NCBI GenBank assembly: GCA_002914805.1
Contig: JXTB01000235.1
Span: 509,634 to 573,633, forward strand
DNA length: 64,000 nucleotides
Reading direction: 5' to 3'
Source: Parasponia andersonii
Taxonomy: Eukaryota; Streptophyta; Magnoliopsida; Rosales; Cannabaceae
The notes under the pieces were generated by a model. The model saw only the letters and a program-made list of their open reading frames with translations, did not search any database and had not been told where the DNA came from. Numbering within the stretch: position 1 is the stretch's first letter; the number at the start of each line of letters is the position of its first letter. Shown piece by piece: positions 35,790-47,164 of the stretch. Made by a program: the position numbers and the translations under genes.

Positions 35790-36310
35790 TGTTATCATAG
35801 GTAAGATATTAATTTCTCGCATTATAGCTCATGCATTAATAGATTCAGAATCCATGTATTCACATGCATCATTAATAGTTGTGACGAGATTAGTTCATCC
35901 TGTAGAACAGATGAGTACTCTATTTGGCACTACACTTCCCTCTGGAGGGGTTATGTATTCAAACAAAATTTTGAGAGTTTGTCCTAATATAGTGGATGAT
36001 AGAGAGTTACTTAGAATTAATAGTACTTGATATGGATGACTATGAAATTATTTTGGTTATGGACTAGCTATCAACGCATTTTGCTAAGATTGATTGTAAG
36101 AAGAAAATTGTGACATTTCATCCTCCTAATGCTGATCAGTTCATACTTATAAGTACCCAAAGTAGAGCAAAGTTTTCTTTGATCTCTGCTATGAAAGCTC
36201 AGAAATTGTTAGAAAAAGGTTGTATAGGATATTTGGCCACTATTATTGATATATCTATTGAACAGAAATTGAAACTAGAAGATGTGCTAGTTGTGTAGGA
36301 TTTCCTAGAT
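35790..36310 (+). pseudogene. Element D protease region
   Basis: The retropepsin segment starts near GKILISRIIAHALIDSES. The family active site D-[ST]-G is here D-S-E, a lost glycine, so the protease would not fold its active loop. Further along are TTLPSGGVMYSN and a TAG at 36065-36067 in the motif VMD*LSTHFAKIDC, where the consensus has Trp. The short open frame at 36110-36298 continues the pre-RT linker and ends with another TAG. It leads straight into RT at 36301. Confidence 0.75.
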
Positions 36311-37119
36311 GTGTTTCAAGAGGATCTACTAGGCTTGCCACATGTAAGAGAGATTGATTTTACTATTGATTTGGTACCAGGTACTGCACCTATTTCTAAG
36401 ATACCCTATAGGATAGCCCCAGCGGAATTAAAGAAGCTAAAGACTCAATTACAAGAATTACTAGACAAAAGATTTGTATGTCCCAGCTTTTCACCATGGG
36501 GTGTGCCAGTTCTATTTGTGAAAAAGAAAGATGGCACTATGCGATTATGTATTGATTATAGAGAGATTAATAAAGTGAATATTAAAAGTAAGTATCCCTA
36601 CCTCATATAGATGATTTGTTTGATCAACTACAGGGTGCTTCTATTTTTTCAAATATTGATTTGAGGTCTAATTACTATCAGTTAAGAGTTAGGGAGGAAA
36701 CTATTCTGAAGACTATCTTCTGAAGTCTGACTAATGCTCCAGTAGCATTTATAGATTCAATGAACAAAATATTCAAGGAATTCCTAGGAAAATTTGTTAT
36801 TGTGTTCATTAATGATATTTTGGTGTACTCATGATCTAGAGAACATCATAGAGAACATTTGAGAATCACTCAACAAATATTGAAAGAGAAATAGTTATAT
36901 TCTCAATTCAAGAAATGTGAATTTTGGTTAGAAAAAGTATCATTTCATGGTCATGTTGTCTCTCAGGATGGAATTTCTGTTGACCCAACCAAGATTAAGG
37001 CAATTAATAATTGGTCTAGACCTACCAATGTTATAGAGGTCAGAAGTTTTCTAGGTTTGGCCGGTTATTATAGAAGGTTTGTTAAGGGATTCTCTAAGAT
37101 AGCTATGCCACATACCTAA
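36302..37119 (+). pseudogene. Element D reverse transcriptase
   Basis: The RT opens with [20 protein letters not shown]. It has the finger motif [20 protein letters not shown] (36521-36580), whose first aspartate (DYREIN) is not the catalytic one. A one-base deletion near 36597, in the text for [10 protein letters not shown], shifts the frame. Downstream, [16 protein letters not shown] contains the first catalytic Asp. The catalytic box is FINDILVYS at 36805: the family has F-[IV]-D-D, so the first aspartate of the pair is Asn, which should abolish polymerisation. ECEKC-type thumb text and [19 protein letters not shown] end the domain. Stops lie at 36721-36723 and elsewhere. Confidence 0.88.
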
Positions 37120-37620
37120 TTGACGAGGAAGAGTAACAAATTCATATGGACTGATGAGTGTGAAAAGTGTTTTCAAGAGTTGAAGCAGAGATTAATTTCA
37201 GCACTAATCTTGACTATACCTTTATGTACGGAGGTGTTTGCTATTTATAGTGATGCTTCGAAACAAGGTTTGGAATGTGTTCTCATGCAAAATGGAAAAG
37301 TTATTACCTATGCTTCTAGACAGTTGAAGGATTATGAGCGTAACTATCATACTCATGATTTAGAGCTAGCAACAGTGGTATTTGCATTAAAGATTTGGTG
37401 GCATTATCAATATGGAGTACATTGTGAAATCTTTACTGATCATAAAAGTTTGAACTATCTATTTATTTAGAAATAATTGAATATGAGGCAATGACATTGG
37501 CTAGAATTAGTAAAAGACTATGACTGCGACATTAGTTATCGTCTAGGAAAAGCCAATGTTATAGTGGATGCACTCAGTAGGAAATCATCTAGAAATTTGA
37601 TAGCTTTACATGAGTTAAAT
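37120..37620 (+). pseudogene. Element D RNase H domain
   Basis: An open frame of 116 codons (37120-37470) carries [18 protein letters not shown] with the first catalytic Asp, [20 protein letters not shown] with the catalytic Glu, and [13 protein letters not shown] with the third catalytic Asp. All three acidic residues of the RNase H are therefore present, unlike in F. The frame ends at a TAG (37468-37470), where related elements have Gln. The following linker (DYDCDISYRLGKANVIVDAL) leads into integrase. Confidence 0.85.
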
Positions 37621-38600
37621 AAACCCTTATAGGAAGATTTATGTAGATCAGCTATTGAGTTGATTACTGGTAAATTATTTGCTATGACATTGCAGTCCAC
37701 TTTATTAGATAGGATTAAATAAAGCTAGAATGAAGATACTGAATTGGTTGGATATAAAATTAGTGGAGTCAGGCAAAAAGTCAGATTTCATTATTTCTAC
37801 TGAAGGAGTTATCAGATTTCAAGGTAGACTATATGTACCAGATGGTAGAAATATAGAGGAAAAAATTCTAGAAGAAGTACACAATACTCCATATTCAGTC
37901 GACCCAGGTACTACTAAAATGTACAATGATTTGAAGAGTCTTTACTGGTGGGGAGGAATGAAAAAGGATATTTTTAAGTTTGTGGAACGATGCTTAACAT
38001 GTCAGCAAATTAAGGCTGAGCACAAAAGACTGACAGGGGAGCTTCAACCACTTCCATTACCTGAATGGAAATAGGAGGAGATTGCTATGGATTTTATAGT
38101 TGGATTACCAAAGACAGTATCTCATCAAGATGCAATTTGGGTTATAGTCAACAGACACACTAAGGCAGCATATTTTATTTTTGATTTCTACGACATACTT
38201 ATGGATAAACTTGTTACATTGTACATTAAGGAGAATGTTAGACTTCATGGAATTTCAATTTCCGTAATCTCAGATAGAGATGCTAGATTTACTTCAAAGT
38301 TCTACGAGAGTGTACTACGATCTTTGGGAACTAAACTAAAATTTAATACTACATTCCATCCTCAAAGTGATAGCTAGGCTGAGAGGACTATTCAGATCCT
38401 AAAAGATATGCTCAGAGCTTATGTCATGGATTTTCAGGGATCATGGAACCATTACCTACCATTGATTAAATTCTCATATAATAACAGATTTTAAGCTACA
38501 ATTGGTGTTGCATCTTATGAGATGTTATATGGCAGAAAGTGTAGATCTCCAGTTCATTGGGATGAGGTTGGAGAATAACGATATTTAGTCTTGATATTGT
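37621..38600 (+). pseudogene. Element D integrase
   Basis: The zinc-binding N-terminal part reads VHNTPYSVDPGTTKMYNDLK and later CLTCQQIKAEH, with both cysteines of the HHCC motif kept. The catalytic core has MDFIVGLPK with Asp 1 (about 38087) and VISDRDARFTS with Asp 2 (about 38265). The third acidic residue lies in [12 protein letters not shown], just after a TAG at 38375-38377 where Gln is expected. Another TAG (38072-38074) replaces Trp just before the core. The motif VNRHTKAAYF has Asn for the usual Asp. Further broken text runs to EMLYGRKCRSPVHWDEVGE. Confidence 0.88.
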
Positions 38601-39110
38601 TAGAGAAATAGCTGAGGTAGTAAAAAAAATCAGAAAATATATGATAGTAGCTCAAAGTAGACAGAAGTTTTATGTAGTTCCAGAATATGAACCCTTACAC
38701 TTTTCTGTTAGTGATAAAGTATTTCTCAATGTGACTCTTATGAAAAGTGTAATGAGATTTAGAAAGAAAAGAAAATTGAGCCCAAAATTTATAGGTCCTT
38801 ATGAGATCCTTGAGAAAGTTGGGAACGTTGCTTGTCCTACCCCTAGAGTTATCAGGTATACACAACGTCTTCCATGTTTCTATGCTGAGAAGGTATGTAT
38901 AGGATCCATCCCATGCTCTTAGCCAGGAGCCACTCGAACTAGATCAAAAATTAAGTTATGAGGAACGTCTTATTCAAATTTTAGATAGAAAGGAGAAAGA
39001 ATTAATAAATAAGAAAATTCCTCTATTTAAAGTGCTATGGTAAAGCCATTCTGTAGAAGAAGCGACATAGAAATTAGAAGATGAAATGAGAAGTCAACAT
39101 CCACAATTAT
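38601..39110 (+). pseudogene. Element D integrase C-terminus and chromodomain tail
   Basis: The frame 38641-38922 carries VSDKVFLNVTLMKSVMRFRK and KLSPKFIGPYEILEKVG, the conserved end of Ty3 integrases (GPY/F motif). A frame change follows to EPLELDQKLSYEERLIQILD and HSVEEAT, which is the chromodomain-type tail of Tekay chromoviruses. In live relatives it is thought to steer insertion to heterochromatin. TAG codons replace expected residues at two places near 39050-39070, and the pol text ends near ISRTKFLFGGE at about 39150. Confidence 0.82.
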
Positions 39111-39145
39111 TTGGTAAGCGAATTTCGAGAACGAAATTTTTATTT

Positions 39146-39157
39146 GGAGGGGAGGAT
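39146..39157 (+). other. Polypurine tract of element D
   Basis: GGAGGGGAGGAT ends directly at the 3' LTR start TGTGATATCC. The preceding text, TTCGAGAACGAAATT, matches the conserved end of Tekay internal regions. Confidence 0.9.
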
Positions 39158-41621
39158 TGTGATATCCTAAATTCTCTAATGACACCCAAATTCCTCACAT
39201 AATTAAAGAGCCAATAATAATATCATCGCATAACATATATTGGTGTAATTTGTGTGAAAAAAAAAATAAAGAGAAATTGAGTACTTTTTATATTTGTTAT
39301 TTCTATAACTATTATTCTCTTAATAATATTCAGTGGAATACTCAAGATATGCTCATTAGTACAAGTTGATGTGTATTAAGTCAAACAAATTTTGGTCATT
39401 ATTTGGCATGTAGATAAAACATACTTGGTTAATTTAATTAACTAATTGTCATGCTATATATGTAGATAATATTCTAAAGTATCTTCTTTTATTTAGGTGT
39501 AGCATCTTCTTATGTTATCTATAGTTGTTTAGACTTTAATAAAACTCTATTATTTTGTCTTTATAGCTTAAATATAGAAATATGTATTTGATAAAAAAAA
39601 AAACTACAGGACCGACATTGGCTAAGTCGATTGATTATTCCTAAAAAATATATATTTGATGCTTTACATGAAATTACTTAGAATTTGACCAACTTTCTCT
39701 CTTCGTTACTCTTTTTCATTCTACCTGGTCGTTAAACCTGATTCCCACATGATGAGTTTTAGGAAATAAATGCAAGCAAGCTATTATCTTTTCCTTGCGA
39801 ACCAAAAAGGTGATTTGCTTGATTTTATTTATATACTTCCTTATTATAATTTCTTTAACTGGTGCCTAGATTTTAATCAAGGTGTATATACATGTGTGTT
39901 GCCAAATCCCTAATTCATATTTTTGGAAAACTTAAATGATATCCTTAATTAAATACGATAATTTTACCTATAATGTGAATGGCTCTTGACTCATTAAATT
40001 GATGATGCATGTTAATATATATGTATATATTGAAAAGGAAGAAAACAAAAAAGAGGAATTGATAGTTGATTTTACAAAGAGGTCCTGTTAAGTTTTTTTG
40101 TACTATTACATTATTATTTAGTTTCAATGTTTTCTTTTACCTTAGTATACTTGATTTTAGACTTCAGGTCAATTGCTTACTGAGTTCTGTAGTATCTTGA
40201 AGCTTGTGCATATACTTGTAACTTTGATTTACATACGGAAGGGTTTGTATCTGTAATTGAACATATAACATGTTAACTAGATGAAAGCTATATTTTTACG
40301 ATGTAAGTTATCTTTTTAAGCTATGAAAGATATATGGTATTAATAATTATTATGTTATTGGTATTTTTCTTCATCAATAGATAATTTAATTCTGGGATTT
40401 GATAAGTTTATTTTTCTTATTACCGCTATTGATGTGATTGTATATTATACGAATTTTTTTTAAAGTTAGAGTTCCGTGTATTTTGAGTTGCAAATTTGTG
40501 TAGGAAGTGTAAATGTCACTTTATATTATCTTGCTTAGATCACTTGAAGAATTAAGTTCTGCCAATCTAGATTAATGTTAATTCTTGTCTTATTGCATGA
40601 TTGGTAATCAAATAAACTTGCTAATTGAAAATATACGGAATACATCAACTATACCTGAGCAAAGAGTATTTCACAGGAAAATGCATAAAAGCTTGAAGAC
40701 AAGGTAAGTAACACTCCACGTGCAATGTAAGAATTATTTGTTTAAGTAAACTTGTGTAATTCTCAAATTATATGAAAAATTATATGTTATTCTATTATGT
40801 TTGAAGCATAAACATCTAAATCTGTCATTTTGACATACACGAGGCATGATTTTAAACATGTGATATATTTATATTGCTTGACAAGTATTGGTGAATAGGG
40901 TGTGGTGGGCTAGTATCCAAACATTTGATTCCTTCGGGAACATTTTTTAGTTCCCTTGGGGACATCATTAGGTCCCTTCAGGGACATTATTTAGTTCCTT
41001 TAGGAGTACTCTGATAGTAATATGGAGAGGATCTCTGCAGTACACAGAGGGGTTTGAGATATATTTGAGATTTGAGACCTCCATATGACGGCTTGTGATT
41101 AATTATTAGTTATTAGATTTCTGAGTGGGTCAGTATGTTGTTCACGGTCTTGTCAGGCAATATAATATACACAATGATCCTAATCATACAAATTTTAGTT
41201 TTCTGGTATACGTATATTGCATTTGCACTCGTTATTTACTGAGTTCCATACTCATATGTATTCTTACATTGCAGATGATACTACTCATATGTGAGTTTAG
41301 AGGAAGAGTGCCAACTTTCTGACAACAGCTTGTGTATATGAATATTTTAATGTTGTGGTGTCCTAACTTAGAATTTTGTACCTGTTTGAGTATGTGTACA
41401 TCATGTATATTTTATGAGAGGCCCATTTTGTGAGGATCTATATATGTATATATTAGACTTGTATAATTATGGATGGAGTTTTTCTTTTTCTTTCAAAAAG
41501 TTTAAAAAGTTTTAAATTTTTCTCCTATTTCATCAGTTCTAAGTCAAGTAGCATCTCTTGATCTTACTAAATATTCATATAAATATCATTACATACGTGT
41601 GTGGAATTGGGGGATGTTTCA
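39158..41621 (+). repeat. 3' LTR of element D
   Basis: It starts TGTGATATCC, ends GGATGTTTCA and is followed by TSD TAGGG. It differs from the 5' LTR by point changes and small indels, including an A/T-rich insertion near 41480-41525 that is absent from the 5' copy and an extra stretch near 39920-39950. The minisatellite of the 5' LTR is repeated at 40928-41017. It contains no gene. Confidence 0.95.
40928..41017 (+). repeat. Four-unit minisatellite in the 3' LTR of D
   Basis: Same units as 33877-33965 (variants of GTTCCCTTGGGGACATCATT), in the same number and order. Confidence 0.82.
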
Positions 41622-41656
41622 TAGGGATTCCTAGGGGGTTACAATAAACCCTAATA

Positions 41657-41666
41657 ATCTCTTACT
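41657..41666 (-). other. Polypurine tract of element B copy 2
   Basis: The minus strand reads AGTAAGAGAT immediately before the LTR start TATTAGGG (expected TGTTAGGG). This corresponds to AGTGGGAGAT in element A. Confidence 0.75.
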
Positions 41667-41670
41667 TGCC

Positions 41671-42760
41671 CTAAAGCAGGTGAGAAATGTACTTCAATCC
41701 TAAATCCTCCACGTGACTCTCAAAAGTCTTTGTTGGAAGTACTTTTGTGAAAGGATCAGCAATGTTGCTTTCGGATGTTATTTTCATAACGGTCACGTCG
41801 CCTCAATGTACTATCTCTCTAATTAGATTATACTTTCTCTCTATATGATTTCCTCTCCTATGACTTCTTGGTTCTTTTGAATTCGTCACTGCTCCACTGT
41901 TGTCATAGTATAAAGTCAGTGGCTTATCTATATTTAGAACAACTTCCAAATCAGTAAAGAACTTTCTGAGCCAAACTACTTCTTTAGCTACTTCACAAGC
42001 TGCTATGTATTCTGCTTCCATAGTAGAATCTATAGTACTGGATTATTTAATACTTCTCTAGACAATGGCTCCATTACCAAGAGTGAACACTAACCCAGAC
42101 CTCGACTTTCGAGTATATTTGTTTGATTGAAAAACAGAATTAGTATAACTAGTAGGAATCAAGTGCTAACTTAAATAAACCAGCATATAATTTCTTATTC
42201 TCTTAAGATACTTGAGAATATGCTTTACCGCTATCTAATGAACTAATCCTGGATTTGATTGAAAATGACTGATATCCCTACTATGTAGCATATGTCAAGC
42301 CTAGTACACAACATGACATACATAAGGCTACTAACGATAGATACATAAGGAACCCGTCTTATATCCTCTTCCTCTTGAAGTATCTTGGGATATTGCTCTT
42401 TGGAAAGGATAACTCCATATCGAGAAGATAACTATCTTTTCTTGGAGTTTTGTATCAAAAAACGAATCAGTACCTTATTAATATAAGATGCATAAGACAG
42501 TGCCAAAAGTCTATTCTTGCGATGTCGAATGATTTGGATCCCAAGCACATAACTTGCTTCTTCCAAATCTTTTGTTTGGAATTGCTTAGCTGGCCACTTC
42601 TTTACATTAGAAAATATTTCCACATCATACCTAATGATCAAAATATCATCTACATAAAGAACTAGGAAGACCATTTTCTTGTCTTCAATGTACTTATATA
42701 CACAAGGTACATCAACATTTTGATTGAAACTATAAGATTTAATCATCTTATTAAATCTTA
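41671..42760 (-). pseudogene. Element B pol: RT C-terminal part and RNase H
   Basis: The RT open frame 42746-42432 contains the intact copia catalytic box LYVDD (YVDD at 42656-42645) followed by DILIIRYDVEIF and DLEEASYVLGIQI. The RNase H frame 42021-41803 reads MEAEYIAACEVAKEVVWLRK and LYYDNSGAVTNSKEP. It then crosses a TGA at 41803, where the family has CGA (Arg), to MKITSESNIADPFTKVLP, the usual end of copia Pol. The terminal TAG is at 41673-41671, only a few bases before the polypurine tract. The segment between the two frames has frameshifts. Confidence 0.85.
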
Positions 42761-44521
42761 GATTCTATGATCTTGAAGCTTGCTTAAGTCCATAAATGGA
42801 CCTAAGTAGCTTGCAGACTTTCTGCTCTTGGCCTTTAGCTACAAAACCTTCTGGTTGCACCATATAGATCCTTTCTTCAAGATAGCCATTCAAAAAAGCC
42901 ATCTTGACATCCATTTACCATATTTCATAGTCTAAATATGCAGCAATTGATGAGAGGATACGTATGGATTTGAAAGTCTCACCATAATCAACTCCCTCTT
43001 TTAGGTATAACCCATTATCACTAACCTAATCTTGAATATTTCAACTTTTCCATCTATATCTTTTTTTCTTTTATAGATCCATTTACACCCAGTGGGCTTG
43101 ACATCTTCAGGTGGATTTACAAGTTTCCAGACAGAATTAAAATACATAGATTCTATTTCTTGGTTCATAGCCTCTTGCTATTTTTCCTTATCAGAATCTT
43201 CCATTGCATGCTGTACGTCAATGGGTCATCTTGGTTACTTTCGGAAACATCAACATGTGGTTCTCTAACTTCCCTATAGTGAGCAGTTGATCTAATAACC
43301 CTGTCACTATGTCGAGTTGCCAAGGTATTCTAATCTAGGAAAGTGGTCTCACAATTTTGTCGTTCAATAACTGTTATTGGTTGTGGTCTGATCTGATCAG
43401 AAAGTAATTCCTCTACTACAACTTTACTTCAAGGTTTGAAATCCATTATATAGTCATTTTCAAGAAAAGTGGCATTTTTCGATACAAATATCTTTTTCTC
43501 TTGAGGATTATAAAGCAAACCTCTACTTGTACCTTTTGGATAACGTACAAATAAATAAACCTCTATACGTGATTCTAGCCATATCAACCAACGTCCGGTT
43601 TCTCCTTTCTACAATACCATTCTGTTGTGGTGTTCTAAGTGCTGTGAGTTGGAATAGGATGCCATTCTTCAGCAAGTAATCCTTGAATTCATTATCATGG
43701 TATTCGCCTCCTCAATTTGATAGAAGAAATTTTAATGACTTACCTAATTTCTTTTCATCTTCTACTATAAATTCTTTGAACTTTTCAAAGGTTTCAGATT
43801 TTATTTGCATTAGGTACACATATTCATATCGTGAATAATTATCAATAAATATGACAAAGTATTCATAATCACTTCTTGCTTGTATATTCAATGGACCACA
43901 TATATCGCTATGCATAAGCTCAAGGGGTTCTTTGGCCTTTTCGCCCTTTGCTAAGAAAAATCTCTTAGTCATTATATTTTCTAAACAAGATTCATAAACT
44001 AGTAGAGTGTCAATTTTTAGCTCTCGTAAAGGACCATCCTTTACATGTCTGTTTATCTCATCTAGATTGATATGCCCTAATCTAAGGTGCAAAAAATATT
44101 TATCATCGTCATGAGAAATTTTTTGCTTTTTAAGTTAGGGATGTTCTACTTTAATCATTTCGATATTAAGTAGTGATTGTATGTCCAGCCTTATCATATA
44201 AAGTTTATTCTCTATTTTTGCAGAACAAATGTTTAAACTATTTCTAGAAATAATAAAATCATTATTAAGTAAAGAAACAACAAACATTTGTTCAAAAAGT
44301 CTTGAAATAGAAATCAAATTCCTACAAATTCCAGGATCAAAATAAGCATTATTTAATAATAAAAATTTATTCCTAAAATGAAGACAAACAATTTCCACTG
44401 CTTTTGCTAAAACTTTAGCTCCATTGCCCACTCTCATCATAAATTCTCTATCGGCAAGCTCCCTTAAAGAACTAAGCATTTTAAAAAAAGAACAAACATG
44501 ATTAGTGGCTCCTGAATCAAC
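42761..44521 (-). pseudogene. Element B pol: protease and integrase
   Basis: On the minus strand this starts with IVDSGATNHVC (protease active site D-S-G, right after a stop TAA in gag-pol). It has frames 44479-44135 and 44092-43712. The pre-integrase motif HLRLGHINLDEINRHVKDG is clear. The zinc-binding pair keeps its second cysteine (YESCLENIMTKRFF), but the first is Tyr. The core has HSDICGPLN with Asp 1. The second Asp, in the family motif SDRGGEY, appears as SN followed by a stop and GGEY. The glutamate motif PQQNGIVERRNRTL is present. The remainder down to RT is broken, with short recognisable pieces. Confidence 0.85.
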
Positions 44522-45453
44522 TATTTAAGGAGATATATCAAATAAATCATCTTCCACAAAACAAGCTTCTAGAACAAGTAAATCATATTTATCTTTCTTC
44601 TTCTCTTTCAATTCGAAGAGATACTTGTTACAGTTTCTCTTCCAATACCCTTGAACTCTGCAGTGAAAGCATTTTCCCTTAGACTTTTTGTCTTTGGAGT
44701 TGTCCTTCTTGGTGCTTGTGTTGCCTTTCTTGCTCTTTTTAGGCTTAGACCTAGAGCCACCCATGCTCTTCCTTTTCTTATTTTTTTAGGTATAGAGGGA
44801 TTTTCTTCTGCAATATTTACTTCAGTAATAGTTGCTGAACCATCTTTACCTTTATCTTTCGATATTGATTCAAAGATTTGCAGTTCATTGAGCGATTGAG
44901 TCATTGTATAATTCAAATTGTTCATAACATAGTTGCCCTTGAACTGAAGAAAATCAGGTGAGACTGATTCTGGAATCATACTCACTTGGGTGCAGTCATC
45001 GATTGTAGCCTTGTGAACTTCAGCCTCTCTAAAATAATTGATCATGTTCAAAATATGATCTCTAACTTGAGTTCCTCTCTTCATCTTTGCATTCATAGCT
45101 TTTTTAATGGCATTATGACGAGATTGATCAGATTATTGCCCAAACATAGACTGGAGGGACTCCATTATCTCATAAGCAGTCTCCATCTTTTCATGCTCAG
45201 CTCCAAGCACGTCGGTCATGCCTGCTAACATGTAGCAGTGAGCTTTATTATTAGCAAGAGTCCACTTTTCATAGCTTTTTCGTACAGTACGACTAGCATT
45301 AGCATCGTGTTGTGGAAGACATTTCTCTGTAAGCACAAACTTGTAGTCTTCACTAATAAGTACCATATTCATATTACTTTTCCACTTGATAAAATTATCT
45401 CTAGTTAATTTTTCATTTGAAAGTAAAATGATAATGGGATTCGAGGTTGACAT
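44522..45453 (-). pseudogene. gag: Element B gag
   Basis: ATG at 45453 (minus) opens MSTSNPIIILLSNEKLTRDN, with the copia Gag motif NFIKWKSNMNMVL. Codon 107 is a TAA, after FGQ, and the same frame continues as SDQSRHNAIKKAMNAKMKRG to SIPKKIRKGRAW. A frameshift near 44764 leads to the basic zinc-knuckle segment KGKCFHCRVQGYWKRNC. The knuckle should be C-x2-C-x4-H-x4-C, but Tyr stands at the histidine position. The gag ends with DLFDISP and a TAA at 44527-44525. It needs one stop suppression and one frameshift, so it is close to intact compared with A and F. Confidence 0.85.
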
Positions 45454-47150
45454 GTTTGCTGAAATTAAATAAATAAAACAATATTCAACATATTTGAAAT
45501 AAATATTACAAAGATTTTAGAATAGTAAACGTGATGCATGATATAAGTAAACATATAAACTTATTTACTAATTCCTCTGTAATTCAATTTTCTCTAATTA
45601 GGTGTCGTCGTAGGATAGGTCACATAATTATTAATTGAATTGAAATATTCTCAATTAATAAATAAAACATCAAAATATCTCATATTTTCTTTTATTTATT
45701 AACTACCGTTTTATGGTCAAGATACTATTAAAAGTTTAATTGCATCTTCATCAGTGTGACCCATTATTTCAAATTTTAGCAACTTAACTCAAAATTATCG
45801 CCATAGGGTATATCAATTTTGAAATACATTCTAAAATCCAATCTCTTGGAAATTAAGCATTGTTATTAATTTAAATGGATACCCTCCGTAGGGAGGATGA
45901 AATCTAAGTGTCTCTAGGCGCCAATTAAATCTCACGATGCTTAATTAATAATAGAGACTATAGGATATATTGTCATATACCCCTCTCTCACTCATTATTT
46001 TAAAATCTTATGTGTTTTTACTAATAAACATCTAATGTTTTATTTAACCTAGTTATTATATCTAATATAATTTTCTAGGTTAATCTATCAGTCCATTCTT
46101 ATTGGTCCTAAATAATTTACTAGATTTTCTAAAAATCTAAATTTATTACTATAGGAATAATTTGGCTAATCAAATTAATAAGGATAACCAAAATTAAATA
46201 AGTGTGATATTACCAAAATTTAACTATTAAACTTAAATCATTTAATCTAATTAAATTAGTCATATTCTAACTAAACTATTTTAGTATGAATATAACGTGT
46301 ATGCATGATATTCATAAATAATTATGAGTGGATATAATACAATGCATATTATAATACATGATCATACATATCACATATAATATAACAATAAAATAAAATA
46401 ATGATGATATTTGGTTAGGTCCCTTAGGAATTACAACCTAATAAAATAATAAAATTACATAGAGTCAAAGGTACGCAGGCCTGAAAGTTGTCCACTGGTC
46501 TTCTTGGGCCTCCTTTCTTCTTTTAATATTTTTACAAATCAAATTTGTAAAAGGTAATATTTCTGTAAATACTTTACAAAACTAGCATAGCCCATATGAT
46601 TATCAAATAATTATTTGGGCTAGGCCTCGACTCATTTTTCCGTAAGATGTTATATATACATATATTAACTTATATATATATCGCATAGAATAATACATAT
46701 ATATATTATATATGATGAAAAAAAACATTTTTATTTAAAAAAATATATATATACATATAACTTAAGTTTTGAGAAAACGTTTTTTCATATATATATTAAC
46801 ATATTATATATCACATATATAATATTATTTAATGTACATTAAAAACTATAATGAATTGTATTATAGTACTATAGCACGGGTTTTTGGGATACATCGGGTC
46901 AGATTGTTGTGGAAATATCTACATCTTCTTTGTATATTACAAGAAAAAAGAAAGAAAAATACAACAATATCTATACCTAAAATTAGGCTTTACATATAAT
47001 TAAAATGTAAAGAACCATATAATTAACTACCAAATATCAACTATACATCCATCATATGATAATTCATCCATTTATCATCAAATATATATAAAAACTAATG
47101 CAATACCAACTCATGCACACAAATAATTAATATTACATACTCATATAACT
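45454..47150 (-). other. Untranslated leader of element B copy 2
   Basis: This is 1.7 kb of AT-rich DNA between gag and the primer site, with dense TATATA runs near 46650-46830 and no reading frame of interest. A long leader is common in plant copia elements. Confidence 0.7.
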
Positions 47151-47162
47151 GCTCTGATACCA
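47151..47162 (-). other. Primer-binding site of element B copy 2
   Basis: The minus strand reads TGGTATCAGAGC, two bases from the LTR end (CCAACA, plus-strand TGTTGG at 47165). It establishes the minus orientation. Confidence 0.93.
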
Positions 47163-47164
47163 AT

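Larger units (their letters stand above)
32133..41626 (+). mobile_element. Element D: complete Ty3/gypsy (Tekay-like) element, TSD TAGGG
   Basis: TSD TAGGG is at 32133-32137 and 41622-41626. LTRs of 2393 bp (32138-34530) and 2464 bp (39158-41621) both start TGTGATATCC. The element has a canonical primer site, gag with zinc knuckle, protease, RT, RNase H, integrase, a chromodomain-type tail and a polypurine tract, all in Ty3 order. It is the innermost insertion and so should be the youngest of the nest. Despite a complete layout, gag and pol have many stops, one clear frameshift and an altered RT active site, so it is not autonomous. Confidence 0.95.
25066..41643 (-). mobile_element. Element C: paired LTR-like units, TSD ATAAA, hosting element D
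   Basis: TSD ATAAA is at 25061-25065 and 41644-41648, splitting the B LTR end. The left end TTTAACGACCCGATC (for an expected TGTAACGACC) and right end GGGGGTTACA are typical gypsy LTR ends. Inside are two direct units of about 3.3 kb and 3.8 kb and nothing else, apart from element D in the second unit. No gag, pol or primer site is seen. On the minus strand the ends read TGTAACCCCC...GGGTCGTTAAA. A GAGGTAAGTACAATCTTACC-like motif appears in that direction and resembles one in the plus-strand LTR of E, so C is probably in minus orientation. Orientation is an inference. Confidence 0.75.

Noticed and set aside
42450-42665. Plus-strand frame opposite the B reverse transcriptase
   Set aside because: It is antisense to an RT domain with an intact YVDD box, so it is not a separate gene.
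44651-45228. Plus-strand frames over the gag of element B
   Set aside because: They are antisense shadows of the minus-strand gag. The minus-strand translation has the conserved Gag motifs.
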